Shown: positions 23,641-36,552, counted from the stretch's first letter. The stretch is DNA of 64,000 nt from Luzula sylvatica (GCA_946800325.1 OX326961.1:4318655-4382654), one strand, 5' to 3'. The notes: a model not told the origin generated them from the letters alone. Numbers and translations are program-made.

Positions 23641-25156
23641 TTTATTTATTCAGTAAGCTAGTTGTTTGTTAGTTAGTTAGTTAATTAGTAAGTTAGTTAG
23701 TTAGTTAGTTAGTTAATTAGTTAGTTAGTTAGTTCATTAGTCAATATGTATGTAGGAAGGTAGTTTGTTAGTCAGTTAGTTAGTTAATTAGCTAGTAGTT
23801 AGTTAGTTAGTTAGTTAGTATGTAAGAAGGTTGCTAGTTAGTTAGTTAGCTAGAAAGGAAGTTAATTAGTTAGTTAGTTAGTTAATCAGTTAATTAGTTA
23901 TTTAGTTAGTTACTTAGTCAGTTAGCTAGTAGTTAGTTAGTTAATCAATATATATTTATTAAGGTAGTTAGTTAGTTAGATTGATAGTTAGTCAGTTAGT
24001 TAGTTAGTTATCTAGTAGTTAGTTAGTTAGTTAGGTCATCAGTTAGTTATTTAGTTAGTTGGTTAGTTAGTTAGTTAGCTAGCTAGCTAGTAGTTAGCAG
24101 GATAGTTATTTATTAAGTTAGTTAGTCAGTAAGTTGGCGGGTATGTAGGAAGGTAGTTAGTTAGTTAGTTCGTTAATAGGTATTTTAGAAGATTGTTAGT
24201 TGGTAAATTAGTAAGTTATTATGTTAGTTGTCAAGTTATTTAGTTAGTTAGTTAGTTAGTTATCTAGTAGTTAGTTAGTTAGTTATTTAGTTAGTTAACT
24301 AGTTAGTTATTTAGTTACTAGTAGTTAGTTAGTTAGCTAGTTAGTTATTTAGTTAGTTAGATAGTTAGTTAGTCGGCGGGTATGTAGGAAGGTAGTTAGT
24401 TAGTTAGTTAGTCAGTTAATTGGTATTTAAGAAGATAGTTAGTTATTAAATTAGTTAGGTATTATGTTAGTTATCTAGTAATTAGTTAGTTGGTTATTTT
24501 ATCAGCTAGCTAGTAGTTAGTTAGTCAGTTAGTTATTTAGTTAGTTAGTTAGTCAGTTATCTAGTAGTTAGTTAGTTAGTTATTTAGTTAGTTAACTAGT
24601 TAGTTATTTAGTTACTAGTCGTTAGTTAGTTAGCTAGTTAGTTATTTAGTTTGTCAGATAGTTAGTTAGTTAGTTAGTGTGAAGGTAGTTAGTTAGTAAG
24701 TTAGTGGGTATGTCGGAAAGTAGTTAGTTAGTTAGTTAATAAGTTAATTGGTATCTAGGAAGATAGTTATTCGGTTATTTAGTTAGTTCGTTAATTAGTT
24801 AATTTGTCAGTTAGTTAGTTATTTAGTTAGTTAATTAGTTAGTTAGTTAATAGGTATGTATGAAGGTAGTTAGTTAGAAAGTTAGTTAGTTAGTTAGCTA
24901 GTAGTTTATTAGTTAGTTAGTTAGTTAATTAGTTAGTTATTTAGTTAGTTAGTTAGTTAGTTAACTAATAGTTAGTTAGTTAATTAGTTAATTAATTAGT
25001 TAGTTAGTAAGTTGGTTAGTTAGTGGGTATGTACGAAGGTAGCTAGTTAGTTAGTTAATTTGTTAGTTAGTTAGTTAATTAGTTAGTTAGTTAGTTAGTT
25101 AATTAGTTAGCTATTTATTGAGTTACTTAGTTAGTTAAATAGCTAGTAGTTATTTA
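23297..25156 (+). repeat. GTTA satellite, block 7 (left part)
   Basis: GTTA-orientation satellite with the usual landmarks (GTCATCAG near 24032, TCAGCTAGCTAGTAG near 24501, TTATTCGG near 24767, TATGTACGAAGG near 25028). It is interrupted at 25157 by a non-autonomous DNA transposon, and GTTA resumes at 26711. No gene is visible. Confidence 0.94.
23561..23641 (+). repeat. Longest perfect GTTA run noticed (about 20 copies)
   Basis: About 80 bases without a single interruption. Most perfect runs in the window are 3-10 copies, so this stretch looks like a recent slippage expansion. Confidence 0.85.
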
Positions 25157-25596
25157 GGGTGTGTTCGGCATGTAAGTTTTCATCCATGAATTTGATAGTA
25201 AACCATGGTTTGACTTTATTTTGTTTTTAGGTGTTCGGTGGCATGTTAGGAATGGTAGTTTTCACATCTCAAAACTCATGACACTAGCTTTAAATACATT
25301 GAAAACCTAGGATAATGAAACTTACCTCCAACTAGATTTTTGGAAAGCAAACAAAACAACATGCATTATTTTATTTTATATATTTATTCTTTCAACATGT
25401 ATCCTTCATATGATGTATATCATTAATTGAATTTTCATGAATTATGTTATTTTTTCATGCATAATTTTTTATTTGCATTATTTAGTTAACTAAATTAATT
25501 TATGTAATAAATTAATTTATTTAATTTAACACATGTTTTATTAATTTAATTTAATTTAATTTAATTTGAACAAATAAGTATATTCTTAATTAAAGT

Positions 25597-25790
25597 AGTC
25601 TTCTCATATTTATTCGTATCCGGTATCGTATTTGTATCTGTATCCGTATTATTGGATAATGTATTATTATCCGTATTTATATCGGATATCGTATTCGTAT
25701 TAGAAATCGGATATTTGATATCGTATACGTATTCGTATCCATATTCATATCATATATCGGATACCGAATATCGTATTTGTATCTATTTTA
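25597..25790. repeat. Imperfect GTATCC/GTATTC-type repeats inside the DNA transposon
   Basis: A stretch of about 190 bp is built from variants of CGTATCC, CGTATTC, TCGTATTTGTAT and ATATCGGATA. It is low-complexity and has no coding signal (a 65-aa open frame spans part of it). Confidence 0.75.
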
Positions 25791-25800
25791 AAAAAAAAAA

Positions 25801-26039
25801 TATTCTCTCAAATTTAGTTGTATTAGAAATAATATTCTCTAAAAATTAATAGTACTAAAAATATATTTTCTAAAGTTATTTGTAATAAGAAATCATTATT
25901 GTAACAATAATAATAATAAAAAAAAATGTAGAAAAGTAGTAGTAATAATAATAATAATAATAATGTAGAAAAGTAATAATAATAATAACAATAATAATAA
26001 TAATACATAATAAAAATGTAGAAAAGTAATAATAATAAC

Positions 26040-26079
<40 letters not shown>

Positions 26080-26117
26080 TAATAAAAATGTAGAAAAGTA
26101 ATAATAATAATAATTAC

Positions 26118-26151
<34 letters not shown>

Positions 26152-26239
26152 TTCTCTCAAATTTAGTTGTATTAAAAATAATATTCTCTACAAATTAATA
26201 GTACTAAAAAAATATTTTCTAAAGTTATTTGTAATAAGA

Positions 26240-26243
<4 letters not shown>
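25801..26243. repeat. Internal 349-bp-period duplication in the DNA transposon
   Basis: A stretch of about 95 bases beginning TATTCTCTCAAATTTAGTTG at 25801 recurs at 26150 with few changes. Both copies run directly into a (TAA)n tract, so the unit (unique stretch plus microsatellite) was duplicated in tandem. Confidence 0.9.
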
Positions 26244-26297
<54 letters not shown>

Positions 26298-26376
26298 TAA
26301 TACATAATAAAAATGTAGAAAAGTAATAATAATAACAATAATAAAATAATACATAATAAAAATGTAGAAAAGTAAC

Positions 26377-26455
<79 letters not shown>

Positions 26456-26560
26456 TAATACATAATAAAAATGTAGAAAAGTAATAATAATAATTATTAT
26501 TATAATAATAATAATAACAACAACAACAACAACAACAACAACACAACAATAACAACAACA
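25900..26560. repeat. (TAA)n and (AAC)n microsatellite tracts
   Basis: Long runs of AAT/TAA triplets alternate with a recurring spacer, AAAATGTAGAAAAGTAA (near 25926, 25966, 26014, 26086, 26310, 26360 and 26467). The longest TAA run covers about 26378-26457. The tract ends in (AAC)n at about 26517-26560. Confidence 0.93.
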
Positions 26561-26713
26561 ATCCTAGGTTTTCATCAAACACCTTTTAAACATCCTACAA
26601 TCGTAGTTTTTGCATTTTCCTGCTACCAGAGTTTCCTGATATTCATATATTGGTTTCCTGCAACTATGAGTTTCCTGCTGCTACACAAAACTGACCTAGC
26701 AAACACGCCCTTA

Positions 26714-26755
26714 GTTAGTTACTAAGTTAGTGGGTATGTAGGAAGGCAGTTAGTA

Positions 26756-26788
<33 letters not shown>

Positions 26789-26848
26789 ATATGTATGTAG
26801 GAAGATAGTTATTTAGTCAATTAGTTAGTTATTTAATTAGTTATCTAG

Positions 26849-26884
<36 letters not shown>

Positions 26885-27121
26885 AAGTTAGTTAGTTATC
26901 TAGTAGTTAGTTAGTTAGTTATTTAGTTAGTTAACTAGTTAGTCATTCAGTTACTAGTAGTTAGTTAGTTAGTTAGATAGTTAGTTAGTTAGTTTGTGGG
27001 AAGGTAGTTAGTTAGTAAGTTAGTGGGTATGTAGGAAAGTACTTAGTTAGTTAGTTAGTTAGTTAATAGGTATCTAGGAAGATAGTTATTCGGTTATTTA
27101 GTTAGTTTGTTAATTGGTTAA
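26714..27121 (+). repeat. GTTA satellite, block 7 (middle part)
   Basis: A short GTTA stretch lies between the DNA transposon and the solo LTR. It contains TATGTAGGAAGG (near 26734), TATGTAGGAAGATAG (near 26792) and TTATTCGG (near 27087) landmarks. The last five bases (GTTAA, 27117-27121) are the target-site duplication of the solo LTR. No gene is visible. Confidence 0.93.
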
Positions 27122-28700
27122 TGATAAGAGGAAAATAAAGTACCTTTTTGATATCTAATTTAGGGATTTTAGCCCTTTCAAATCTCAACTTTGTGTATAA
27201 AATTGTTCATATTTGAGACTACAAGAATAATTCTTCACTAAGTGTGTTTTGTTGATAATTTCAGGTTTTTGGGCGAAAGTTTTTGAAATTCCAACAGTGT
27301 AGCTGTCCTCCTCTCCTCGCGTCGATAAAATCGATATATTATACTGCCCATTTTGGTACACGTATGAAGAAGGAGGCAAGTAATCTACCACACAAAAGTC
27401 TACACCAAATTCTATACGAAAACCACTCACACTTTAACCACCATTCAGCCCACCTTCCTCACCTATAATCCCCAAACTACCCTCAATCCTCTCATCCAAC
27501 TCTTGGCCAATGGGAGAGCTTCAAAGACTCTATAAATAAGACCCCAAGGCCTTTGGGCAGGATTTGCTTCTCCCTCCCTCTCCCTCGCTCTTCGGAGCAC
27601 TTTCACGCCCACTCTCTTTCTCTCCCCCTCTCTCCCTCTTAAGCAAGTCCAAGAACCTTCAAGAAAACGCAAGAATTGCAAATTCGAACGATAATTCTCT
27701 AGGATCGAGCACCGAATAGAAGCTTACTTCATTCGGTGATTTGGTCTACACTTCGACGAAGATCGAGTTGTGTGGTTTGGGTTGGAGCTTTCTTCATCCG
27801 AATCCGCGCAAGCAAGAAAACGAGCTTACTCTACTTCGATTGGGAGCTTTCTTCCAATTGACATCTTGCAAATCTCGAGTTCACTCAACCGGTACGGAGC
27901 TTACTTCGATTGGCGAGTGGATTGGTACGAAAGGAACACGTTGTGCGAGGCGACTAGCTCACTAGCATCTCAAGGCAACGGAGAAGGCATCCAAGACGAG
28001 ACTCGAAGCTTACTTCATCTCTCTAGGTGTTTTCTTTCCTTTCTTGTAATTCTTGTAGTTTTAATTGAATTGGATTTGTGTAAAGAATTCTCGGTTTAAT
28101 GAATCTTTAGTTTCTTGTTTACTTGAATCGAATCCTTGTTGGTGTTTTTACTTGATCTTTTGCTTTTAATTACTGCCTTTTAGGAAAAATTTATGCCCTT
28201 AATTCTCTTTTCGATTAAGTTTCTGCCTATTTCGATTAAGTTTCTGCTTAGAAAGTTAAAATTGTTTCTTTCATTGCGTAGATCTTGATTTCTAGTTTCG
28301 GGAACATTTTGAATCGTTGAATTTCATGAAATATTCGAATTGATATGAGTCTTTGAAAATTGTCACTTAAACTAAAAACCTGCTGTTTCCAGGGACTATT
28401 TTTCAGAGACCTGATTGTAATTCATTAATAACTTTTTATTCCGTTGTCCAAATTGTTTGAAGTTTTAGGATATATTTGATAATATTCAGACCTATCTCTA
28501 CACAAAATTTCATTAATTTTGGAAACTTCGAAATAATTATTTTAAAGATCTTAATTTTATTCATTATTTGACGCATATACTCCTCGTGGAACGAACTTGC
28601 ATATTACTACTATACACATTAAATTCCAAACTTGTTGATTGAATTGGTTTTCAAATACAACGACATTTCAAATTAAAAGTGATCGAAAACCCGTTCATCA
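27122..28700 (+). mobile_element. Solo LTR of an Athila-like Ty3/gypsy element (1579 bp)
   Basis: A non-satellite block with TGAT...ATCA ends, flanked by the direct repeat GTTAA (27117-27121 and 28701-28705). No internal coding region is present, as expected after LTR-LTR recombination. Its reverse complement starts TGATGAACGGGTTTTC, close to the Athila LTR start TGATGAGCGGGTTTTT. Around the promoter it shares CTATAAATAAGACC followed by CAAGGCCTT-like sequence, and the TTTTGGTACACG...GGAGGCAA stretch near 27350. It is therefore a diverged relative of the 37445-47620 element, in the opposite orientation. Open frames at 27741-28099 show no family motifs. Confidence 0.88.
27531..27538 (+). promoter_or_regulatory. 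TATA box of the solo LTR
   Basis: TATAAATA lies within CTATAAATAAGACCCC, with a CCAAT box about 22 bases upstream (near 27506). The same arrangement is seen in the full-length Athila LTRs. A solo LTR can keep promoter activity; whether this one does is unknown. Confidence 0.7.
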
Positions 28701-30106
28701 GTTAATTTGTCAGTAAGTTAGTTATTTAGTTAGTTAGTTAGTTAGTTAGATAGTTAGTTAGTGAGTTAGTTAGTTAGAAAGGTCGTTAGTTAGTTAGTTA
28801 ATAGGTATGTATGAAGGTAGTTAGTTAGAAAGTTAGTTAGTTAGTTAGTTAGTAGTCTATTACTTAGTTAGTTAGTTAGTTAATTACTTAGTTATTTAGT
28901 TAGTTAGTTAATTAGTTAACTAGTAGTTAGTTAGTTAATTAGTTAATCAATTAGTTAGTCAATTAGTTAGTTAGTAAGTTAGTTAGTTAGTGGGTATGTA
29001 CGAAGGTAGCTAGTTAGTTAGTTAATTTGTTAGTTAGTTAGTTAATTAGTTAGTTAGTTAGTTAGTCAATTAGTTAGTTATTTATTTAGTTAGTTAGTTA
29101 GTTAAATAGCTAGTAGTTATTAAGTTAGTTATTAAGTTAGTGGGTATGTAGGAAGGCAGTTAGTAAGTTAGTTAGTGATTTAGTTTGTTAGTTAGTGGGT
29201 ATGTACGAAGGTAGCTAGTTAGTTAGTTAATTTGTTAGTTAGTTAGTTAATTAGTTAGTTAGTTAGTTAGTTAATTAGTTAGTTATTTAGTTAGTTAGTT
29301 GGTTAGTTAAATAACTAGTAGTTATTTAGTTAGTTACTAAATTAGTGGGTATGTAGGAAGGCAGTTAGTAAGTTAGTTAGTTAGTTAGTTAATATTTATG
29401 TAGGAAGATAGTTATTTAGTTAGTTATTTAGTTAGTTATCTAGTAGTTAGTGAGTTAGTTAGTTAGTTATTTATTCAGTTAGCTAATAGTTAGTTAGTGA
29501 GTTAGTTAGTTAATAAGTTAATTAGTTAGTTAGTTAGTTAGTTAATTAGTTTGTTAGTTAGTTAGTTAGTCAATATGTATGTAAGAAGGTAGTTAGTTAG
29601 TCAGTTAGTTATTTAATTAGCTAGTAGTTACTTAGTTAGTTAGTTAGTTATTTAGATAGTTAGTATGCTAGAAGGTTGTTAGTTAGTTAGTTAGATAGTT
29701 AGTTAATTAGTTTGTTAGTTAGTTAATCAGTTAGTTATTTACTTAGTCACTTAGTTAGTTAGCTAGTAGTTAGTTAGTTAGTTAGTGGGTTAGTTAGTTA
29801 ATCAATAAATATGTATCAAGGTAGTTAGTCAGTTAGTGAGTTAGTGAGTTAGTTAGATAGTTAGGTAGCTAATATGTATGTAAAAACGTAGTTTGTTAGT
29901 TAGTTAGATAGTTAGTTAATTAGTTAGTTAGTTAATAATTGAGTTAGTTATCAAGTAGTTCGTTAGTTAGTTAGTTAGTTAATCAGTTAGTTAGTTAGTT
30001 AATTAGTTAGTTAGTTAGTTAATCAGTTAGTTATCTAGTAGTTAGTTAGTTAGTTAGTCATTTATTCAGTTAGCTAATAGTTAGTTCGTGAGTTAGTTAG
30101 TTAATA

Positions 30107-30139
<33 letters not shown>

Positions 30140-32207
30140 GTTAATTAGTTTGTTAGTTAGTTAGTTAGTCAATATGTATGTAAGAAGGTAGTTAGTTAGT
30201 CAGTTAGTTATTTAATTAGCTTGTAGTTAGTTAGTTAGTTAGTTAGTTAGTTATTTAGTTAGTTAGTATGCTAGAAGGTTGTTAGTTAGTTAGTTAGTTA
30301 GTTAGATAGTTAGTTAATTAGTTTGTTAGTTAGTTAATCAGTTAGTTATTTACTTAGTCACTTAGTTAGTTAGCTAGTAGTTAGTTAGTTAGTGGGTTAG
30401 TTAGTTAATCAATAAATATGTATCAAGGTAGTTAATCAATAAAAACGTAGTTTGTTAGTTAGTTAGATAGTTAGTTAATTAGTTAGTTAGTTAATAAGTG
30501 AGTTAGTTATCAAGTAGTTCGTTAGTTAGTTAGTTAGTTAGTTAATCAGTTAGTTAGTTATTTATTTAGTTAGTGAGTCAGCTAGTAGTTAGTTAGTTAG
30601 TTAGTTTGTTAGTTAGTTAGTTATTTAGTTAGTTACAGGTTATGTAAGAAGGTATGTAGTTAGTTAGTCAGTTAGTTAGTTAATTAGTTAGTTAGTTAGT
30701 TAGATAATAGGTATGTAGAAAGATAGTTTGTCAGTTAGTTAGTTAATTAGTTAGTTAGCTAGTAGTTAGTTAGTTAGTGGGTTAGTTGGTTAATCAATAT
30801 ATATGTATAAAGGTAGTTAGTTAGTTAGTTAGATGGTTAGTTAATTAGTTAGCAGTTAGTTAATTAGTTAGTTAGTTAGTCAGTTAGTGAGTTAGTTAGT
30901 TATCTAGTAGTTAGTTAGTTAGTTAGGTCATCAGTTAGTTATTTATTTAGTTAGTTAGTTAGTTGGTTAGCTAGTAGTTAGCAGGTTAGTTATTTATTTA
31001 TTTAGTTAGTTTGTTAGTTGGCGGGTATGTATGAAGGTAGTTAGTTAGTTAGTTAGTTAGTTAGTAATAGGTATTTAAAAAGATAATTTGTTAGTAAATT
31101 AGTTAGTTAATAGGCATGTAGCAAGATAGTTATTTAGCTAGTTAGTTTGTTAATTAGTTAATTAGTTAGTTAGTTATCTAGTAGTTAGTTAGTTAGTTAT
31201 TTAGTTAGTTAACTAATTAGTTATTTAGTTAGTTAGTTTGTTAGTTATCTAATAGTTAGTTTGTTAGCTAGTTAGTTATTTAGTGAGTTAGATAGTTAGT
31301 TAGTTAGTTAGTGGGAAGGTAGTTAGTTAGTTAGTTAGTGGGTATGTAGGAAGGTAGTTATTTTGTTAGTTACTTAGTTTGTTAGTTAATTAGATAGTTA
31401 ATAGGCATGTAGCAAGATAGTTATTTAGCTAGTTAGTTTGTTAATTAGTAAATTAGTTTGTTAGTTATCTAGTAGTCAGTTAGTTAGTTATTTCGTTAGT
31501 TTAGTTAGTTAGTTAGTTAGTGGGTATGTGGGAAGGCAGTTAGTTTGTTTGTTAGTTAATTAGATAATTAATAGGCATGTAGGAAGATAGTTATTTAGTT
31601 AGTTAGTTAGTTTGTTAATTAGTTAATTAGTTAGTTACTTAGTTATTTAGTTATTTAGTTAGTTAGTCAGTTTTTTAGTTACTTAGTTAGAAAGGTAGTT
31701 AGTTAGTTAGTTAATAGGTATGTATGAAGGTAGTTAGTCAGTAAGTTAGATAGTTAACTAGTTAGTTAGTTAGCTAGTAGTTAGTTAGTTAGTTCATTAG
31801 TTCATTAGTTAGTTATTTAGTTAGTTAGTTAGTAAGTTAACTAGTAGTTAGTTAGTTAGTGGGTATGTATGAAGGTAGCTAATCAGTTAGTTAATTAGTT
31901 AGTTAGTTAGTTAGTTAGTTCGTTAGTTAAATAGCTAGTTGTTATTTAGTTAGTTATTAATTTAATTAGTAAGTGACTTTTTTAGTGGGTATGTAGTTAG
32001 TAAGTTAGTTAGTTAGTTAGTTAGTCAGTTAGTCAGTTAGTTAATATGTACGTAGGAATATAGTTAGTTAGTTAATTAGTTAGTTATTTAGTTAGTTATC
32101 TAGTAGTTCGTTAGTTAGTTTGTTAGTTAGTTAGTTATTTATTCAGTTTGCTAGTAGTTTGTTAGTTCGTTAGTTAATTAGTAAGTTAGTTAGTTAGATA
32201 GTTTGTA

Positions 32208-32240
<33 letters not shown>

Positions 32241-32631
32241 ATTAGTTAGTTAGTTAGTTAGTCAATATGTATGTAAGAAGGTTGTTAGTTAGTTAGTTAG
32301 TTAGTTAGTCAATTAGCCAGTAGTTAGTTAATTAGTATGTAAGAAGGTTGTTAGTTAGTTAGTTAGTTAGATAGTTAGTTAATTAGTTAGTTAATTAGTT
32401 AGTTAGTTAATCCGTTAGTTGTTTAGTTAGTTACTTAGTTAGTTAGCTAGTAGTTAGTAAGTTAGTGAGTTAGTGAGTTAATCAATATGTATGTATCAAG
32501 GTAGTTAGTTAGTTAGTTAGTTAGATAGTAAGTTAATTAGTTAGTTAGTTCATTAGTTAGTTAGTGAGTTGGTCAGTTAGTTAGTTAGTTATCTAGTAGT
32601 TAGTTAGTTAGTTAGGTCATCAGTTTGGTAT

Positions 32632-32667
<36 letters not shown>

Positions 32668-35568
32668 CTAGTAGTTAGCTGGTTAGTTATTTATTTGGTA
32701 AGTTAGTTAGTTAGTTGGTGGGTATGTAGGAAGGTAGGTAGGTAGTTAGTTAGTTAGTTAGTTAATAGGTATTTAAGAAGATAGTTAGTTAGTAAAGTAG
32801 TTAGTTATTATGTTAGTTATATAGTAATTAGTTAGTTAGTTAGTTTGCTATTAAGTTATTTAGTTAGTTAGTTATCTAGAGTAGTTAGTTAGTTAGTTAT
32901 TTAGTTAGCAAACTAGTTAGATATTTAGTTTGTTTGTTTGTTAGTTGTCTAGTAGTAAGTTAGTTAGCTAATTAGTTATTTAGTAAGTTAGATAGTTAGT
33001 TAGTTAGTTAGTGGGAAGGTAGTTAGTTAGTCAGTTAGCGGGTATGTAGGAAGTTAGTTAGTTAGTTAGTTAGTTAGTTAATAGGTATGTAGGAAGATAG
33101 TTATTTAGTAATTTAGTTAGTTTGTTAATTAGTTCATTTGTTAGTTATTTAGTTATTTAGTTAGTCAGTTAGTTAGTTAGTTAAATAGCTAGTAGTAATT
33201 TAGTTAGTTATTAATTTATTTAGTTAGTTACTTAGTTAGTGGGTATGTAGGAAGGTAGTTAGTAAGTTAGTTAGGTTGTTAGTTAGTTAGTTAATATGTA
33301 TGTAGGAAGATAGTTAGTTAGTTAATTACTTAGTTATTTAGTTAATTATCTAGTAGTTAGTAAGTTAATCAATATGTATGTATCAAGGTAGTTAGCTTGT
33401 TAGTTACATAGTTAGTTAATTAGTTAGTTAGTGAATTAGTTAGTTAGTTAGTTAGTCGGTTAGTTAGTTAGTTATCTAGTAGTTAGTTAGTTAGTTAGGT
33501 CATCAGTTAGTTATTTAGTTAGTTGCTTAGTTAGTTAGCTAGTAGTTAGCTGGTTAGTTATTTATTTATTTAGTTAGTTAGTTAGTAGGTGGGTATGTGG
33601 GAATGTAGTTAGTTAGTTAGTTATTCAGTTAATTCGTATTTAAGAAGATAGTTAGTTAGTAAATTAGTTAGTTATTATGTTTGTTATCTATTAATTAGTT
33701 AGTTAGTTATTTTGTCTGCTAGCTAGTAGTTTGTTAGTTAGTTTGTTAGTTAGTTAGTTAGTTAGTTATCTAGTAGTTAGTTAGTTAGTTATTTAGTTAG
33801 TTAACTAGTTAGTTATTTAGTTATCTAGTAGTTAGTTAGTTAGATAGTTAGTTATATAGTTAGTTAGTTATTTATTCAGTTAGCTAGTAGTTAGTTAATT
33901 AGTAAGTTAGTTAGTTAATTAGTTAGTTAATTAGCTACTTAGTTAGTAAGTTAGTCAATATGTATGTAAGAAGGTAGTTAGTTAGTTAGTTAATTAGCTA
34001 GTAGTTAGTTAGTTAGTTCGTATGTAAGAAGGTTGTTAGTTAGTTAGTTAGTTAGATAGTTAAATAGTTAGTTAGTCAGTTAGTCAGTTAGTTAGTTAAT
34101 CAGTTAGTTATTTTGTAAGTTACTTACTTAGTTAGCTAGTAGTTAGTTAGTTAGTTAGTTAATCAATATGTATGTATCAAGGTAGTTAGTTAGTTAGTTA
34201 GTTAGATAGTTAGATAATTAGTTAGTTAGTTAGTTTGTAAGTTAGTTAGTTATCTAGTAGTTAGTTAGTTAGTTAGTTAGCTAGTTAGTTATTTAGTTAG
34301 TTAGATAGTTAGTTAGTTAGTTAGTGGGAAGGTAGTTAGTTAGTTAGTTAGTGGGTATGTACGAAGGTAGTTAGTTAGTTAGTTAGTTAGTTAATAGGTA
34401 TGTAAGAAGATAGTTATTTAGTTAGTTAGTTTGTTAATTAGTTAATTTGTTAGTTTGTTAGTTATAGTTAGTAAGTTAGTTAGTTAACTAGTTAGTTAGT
34501 TAGCTAGTAGTTTGTTAGTTAGTTAGTTAATTAGTTTGTTAGTTCATTAGTTAACTAGTAGTTAGTTAGATAATTAGTTAATTAATTATTTAGTTAATTA
34601 GTTAGTAAGTAAGTTAGTTAGTAAGTGGGTATGTACGGAGGTAACTAGTTAGTTAGTTAATTTTTTAATTAGTTAGTTAATTAGCTAGTAAGGTAGTTAA
34701 GTAGTTGGTTATTTATTTAGTTAGTTAGTTAAAAAGGTAGTAGTTATTTAGTTAGTTATTTATTTATTTAGTAGGTTACTTAGTTAGTGGGTATGTAGGA
34801 AGGTAGTTAGTAAGTTAGTTAGTTAGTTAGTTAGTTAATATGTATGTAGGAAGATATTTAGTTAGTTAATTAGTTAGTTATTTAGTTAGTTATCTAGTAG
34901 TTAGTTAGTTATTTATTCAGATAGCTAGTAGTTAGTTAATTAGTAAGTTAGTTAATTAATTAGTTAGTTAATTTGTTAGTTATTTAGTCAGTTAGTTAGT
35001 ATGTATGTAAGAAGGTAGTTAGTTAGTTTGTTAATTAGCTAGTAGTTAGTTAGTTAGTTAGTATGTAAGAAGGTTGCCAATTAGTTAGTTAGTTAGATAG
35101 ATAATTAGTTAGTTAGTTAGTTAGTTAGTCAGTTAGTTAGTTAATCAGTTAGTTATTTAGTTAGTTACTAAGTAAGTTAGCTAGTAGTTAGTTAGTTAGT
35201 TAGTTAGTTAATCAATATGTATGTATCAAGGTAGTTAGTTTGTTAGTTAGATAGTTAGTTAATTAGTTAGTTAGTGAATTAGTTAGTAAGTTAGTTAGTC
35301 AGTTAGTTAGTCAGTTATTTAGTAGTTAGTTAGTTAGTTCGGTCATCAGTTAGTTATTTAGTTAGTTAGTTAGTTAGTTAGCTAGTAGTTAGCTGGTTAG
35401 TTATTTATTTAGTTAGTTAGTTAGTTAGTACGTGGGTATGTGGGAATGTAGTTAGTTCGTTAGTTATTCAGTTAATTGGTCTTAAGAAGATAGTTAGTTA
35501 GTAAATTAGTTAGTTATTATGTTTGTTATCTATTAATTAGTTAGTTAGTTATTTTGTCTGCTAGCTAG

Positions 35569-35606
<38 letters not shown>

Positions 35607-36246
35607 TCTAGTAGTTAGTTAGTTAGTTATTTAGTTAGTTAACTAGTTAGTTATTTAGTTATCTAGTAGTTAGTTAGTTAGTTAGACAGTTAGTTATTTG
35701 GTTAGTTAGTTATTTATTCAGTTAGCTAGTAGTTAGTTAATTAGTACGTTAGTTTGTTAATTAGTTAGTTAATTAGTTACTTAGTTAGTTAGTTAGTTAG
35801 TCAATATGTACGTAAGAAGGTAGTTAGTTAGTTAGTTAATTAGCAAGTAGTTAGTTAGTCAGTTAGTATGTAAGAAGGTTGTTAGTTAGTTAGTTAGTTA
35901 GATAGTTAATTATTTAGTTAGTCAGTTAGTTAGTTAGTTAGTTAATCAGTTAGTTATTTAGTTAGTTACTTAGTTAGTTAGCTAGTAGTTAGTTAGTTAG
36001 TTAGTTAGTTAGTTAATCAATATGTATGTATCAAGGTAGTTAGTTTGTTAGTTAGATAGTTAGTTAATTAGTTATTTAGTGAATATTTAGTTAGTTAGTC
36101 AGTTAGTTAGTTAGTTATCTAGTAGTTAGTTAGTTAGTTAGTTAGGTCATCAGTTAGTTATTTAGTTAGTTATCAAGGTAGTTAGTTATTTAGTTAGATA
36201 GGTAGTTAGTTAGTTAGTTAGTTAATTAGTTAGTTAGTTGGTTAGT
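28701..36246 (+). repeat. GTTA satellite, block 7 (right part)
   Basis: About 7.5 kb of GTTA-orientation satellite. Several near-duplicate subunits are visible: about 29110-29410 repeats a segment beginning TGGGTATGTACGAAGG; 29440-29880 resembles 30045-30440; and 33300-34210 resembles 35170-36160 and 35340-35900. GGTCATCAG landmarks lie near 30929, 32616, 33499, 35341 and 36146. No gene, RNA or other element is visible. Confidence 0.94.
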
Positions 36247-36552
36247 AAACTAACTAACTAACTACTAGCTAACTAACTAATTGACTAACTAATTGACTAA
36301 CTATCTAACTAACTAACTAACTAACTACCTTCTTACATCCATATTTACTAACTAACTAACAAAAGAACGAACTAACTAACCAACCCACTAACTAACTAAC
36401 TAACTAACTACTAGATAACTAACTAAATAACTAACTAATTAATTAACTAATTAACTAACGAACTATCTTTCTACATACCTTTTAACTAACTAACTAACTA
36501 ACTAATTAACTAACTAACTGACTAACTAACTACATACCTTCTTACATAACTG

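Larger units (their letters stand above)
25157..26710. mobile_element. Non-autonomous DNA transposon (Tourist/PIF-Harbinger-like), 1554 bp
   Basis: A non-satellite insert begins GGGTGTGTTCGGCATG and ends with the reverse complement of GGGCGTGTTTGCTAGG. Aligning the two ends gives 18 of 24 matching bases. It is flanked by TTA at 25154-25156 and 26711-26713; a 3-bp TTA duplication with GGG-starting ends fits PIF/Harbinger elements. Because the flanks are themselves TTAG repeats, a 4- or 8-bp duplication (hAT) cannot be excluded. No transposase frame is present; the interior is AT-rich with repeat expansions. Open frames encoding runs of Tyr, Leu or Ile are translations of (TAA)n. Confidence 0.75.

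Noticed and set aside
25823..26582. Poly-Tyr, poly-Leu and poly-Ile open frames
   Set aside because: They are translations of (TAA)n and (AAC)n microsatellites in shifted frames.
25157..26710. hAT-type classification of the DNA transposon
   Set aside because: GGGTGTGTTCGG-like ends also occur in hAT elements, but the flanks give TTA, which suits Harbinger. An 8-bp duplication cannot be tested because the surroundings are TTAG repeats, so this remains an alternative and not the main call.
27741..28099. Open frames of 74 and 109 aa in the solo LTR
   Set aside because: They lie inside an LTR downstream of its TATA box, with no recognised domain. They could be in LTR leader RNA, but nothing supports a protein.
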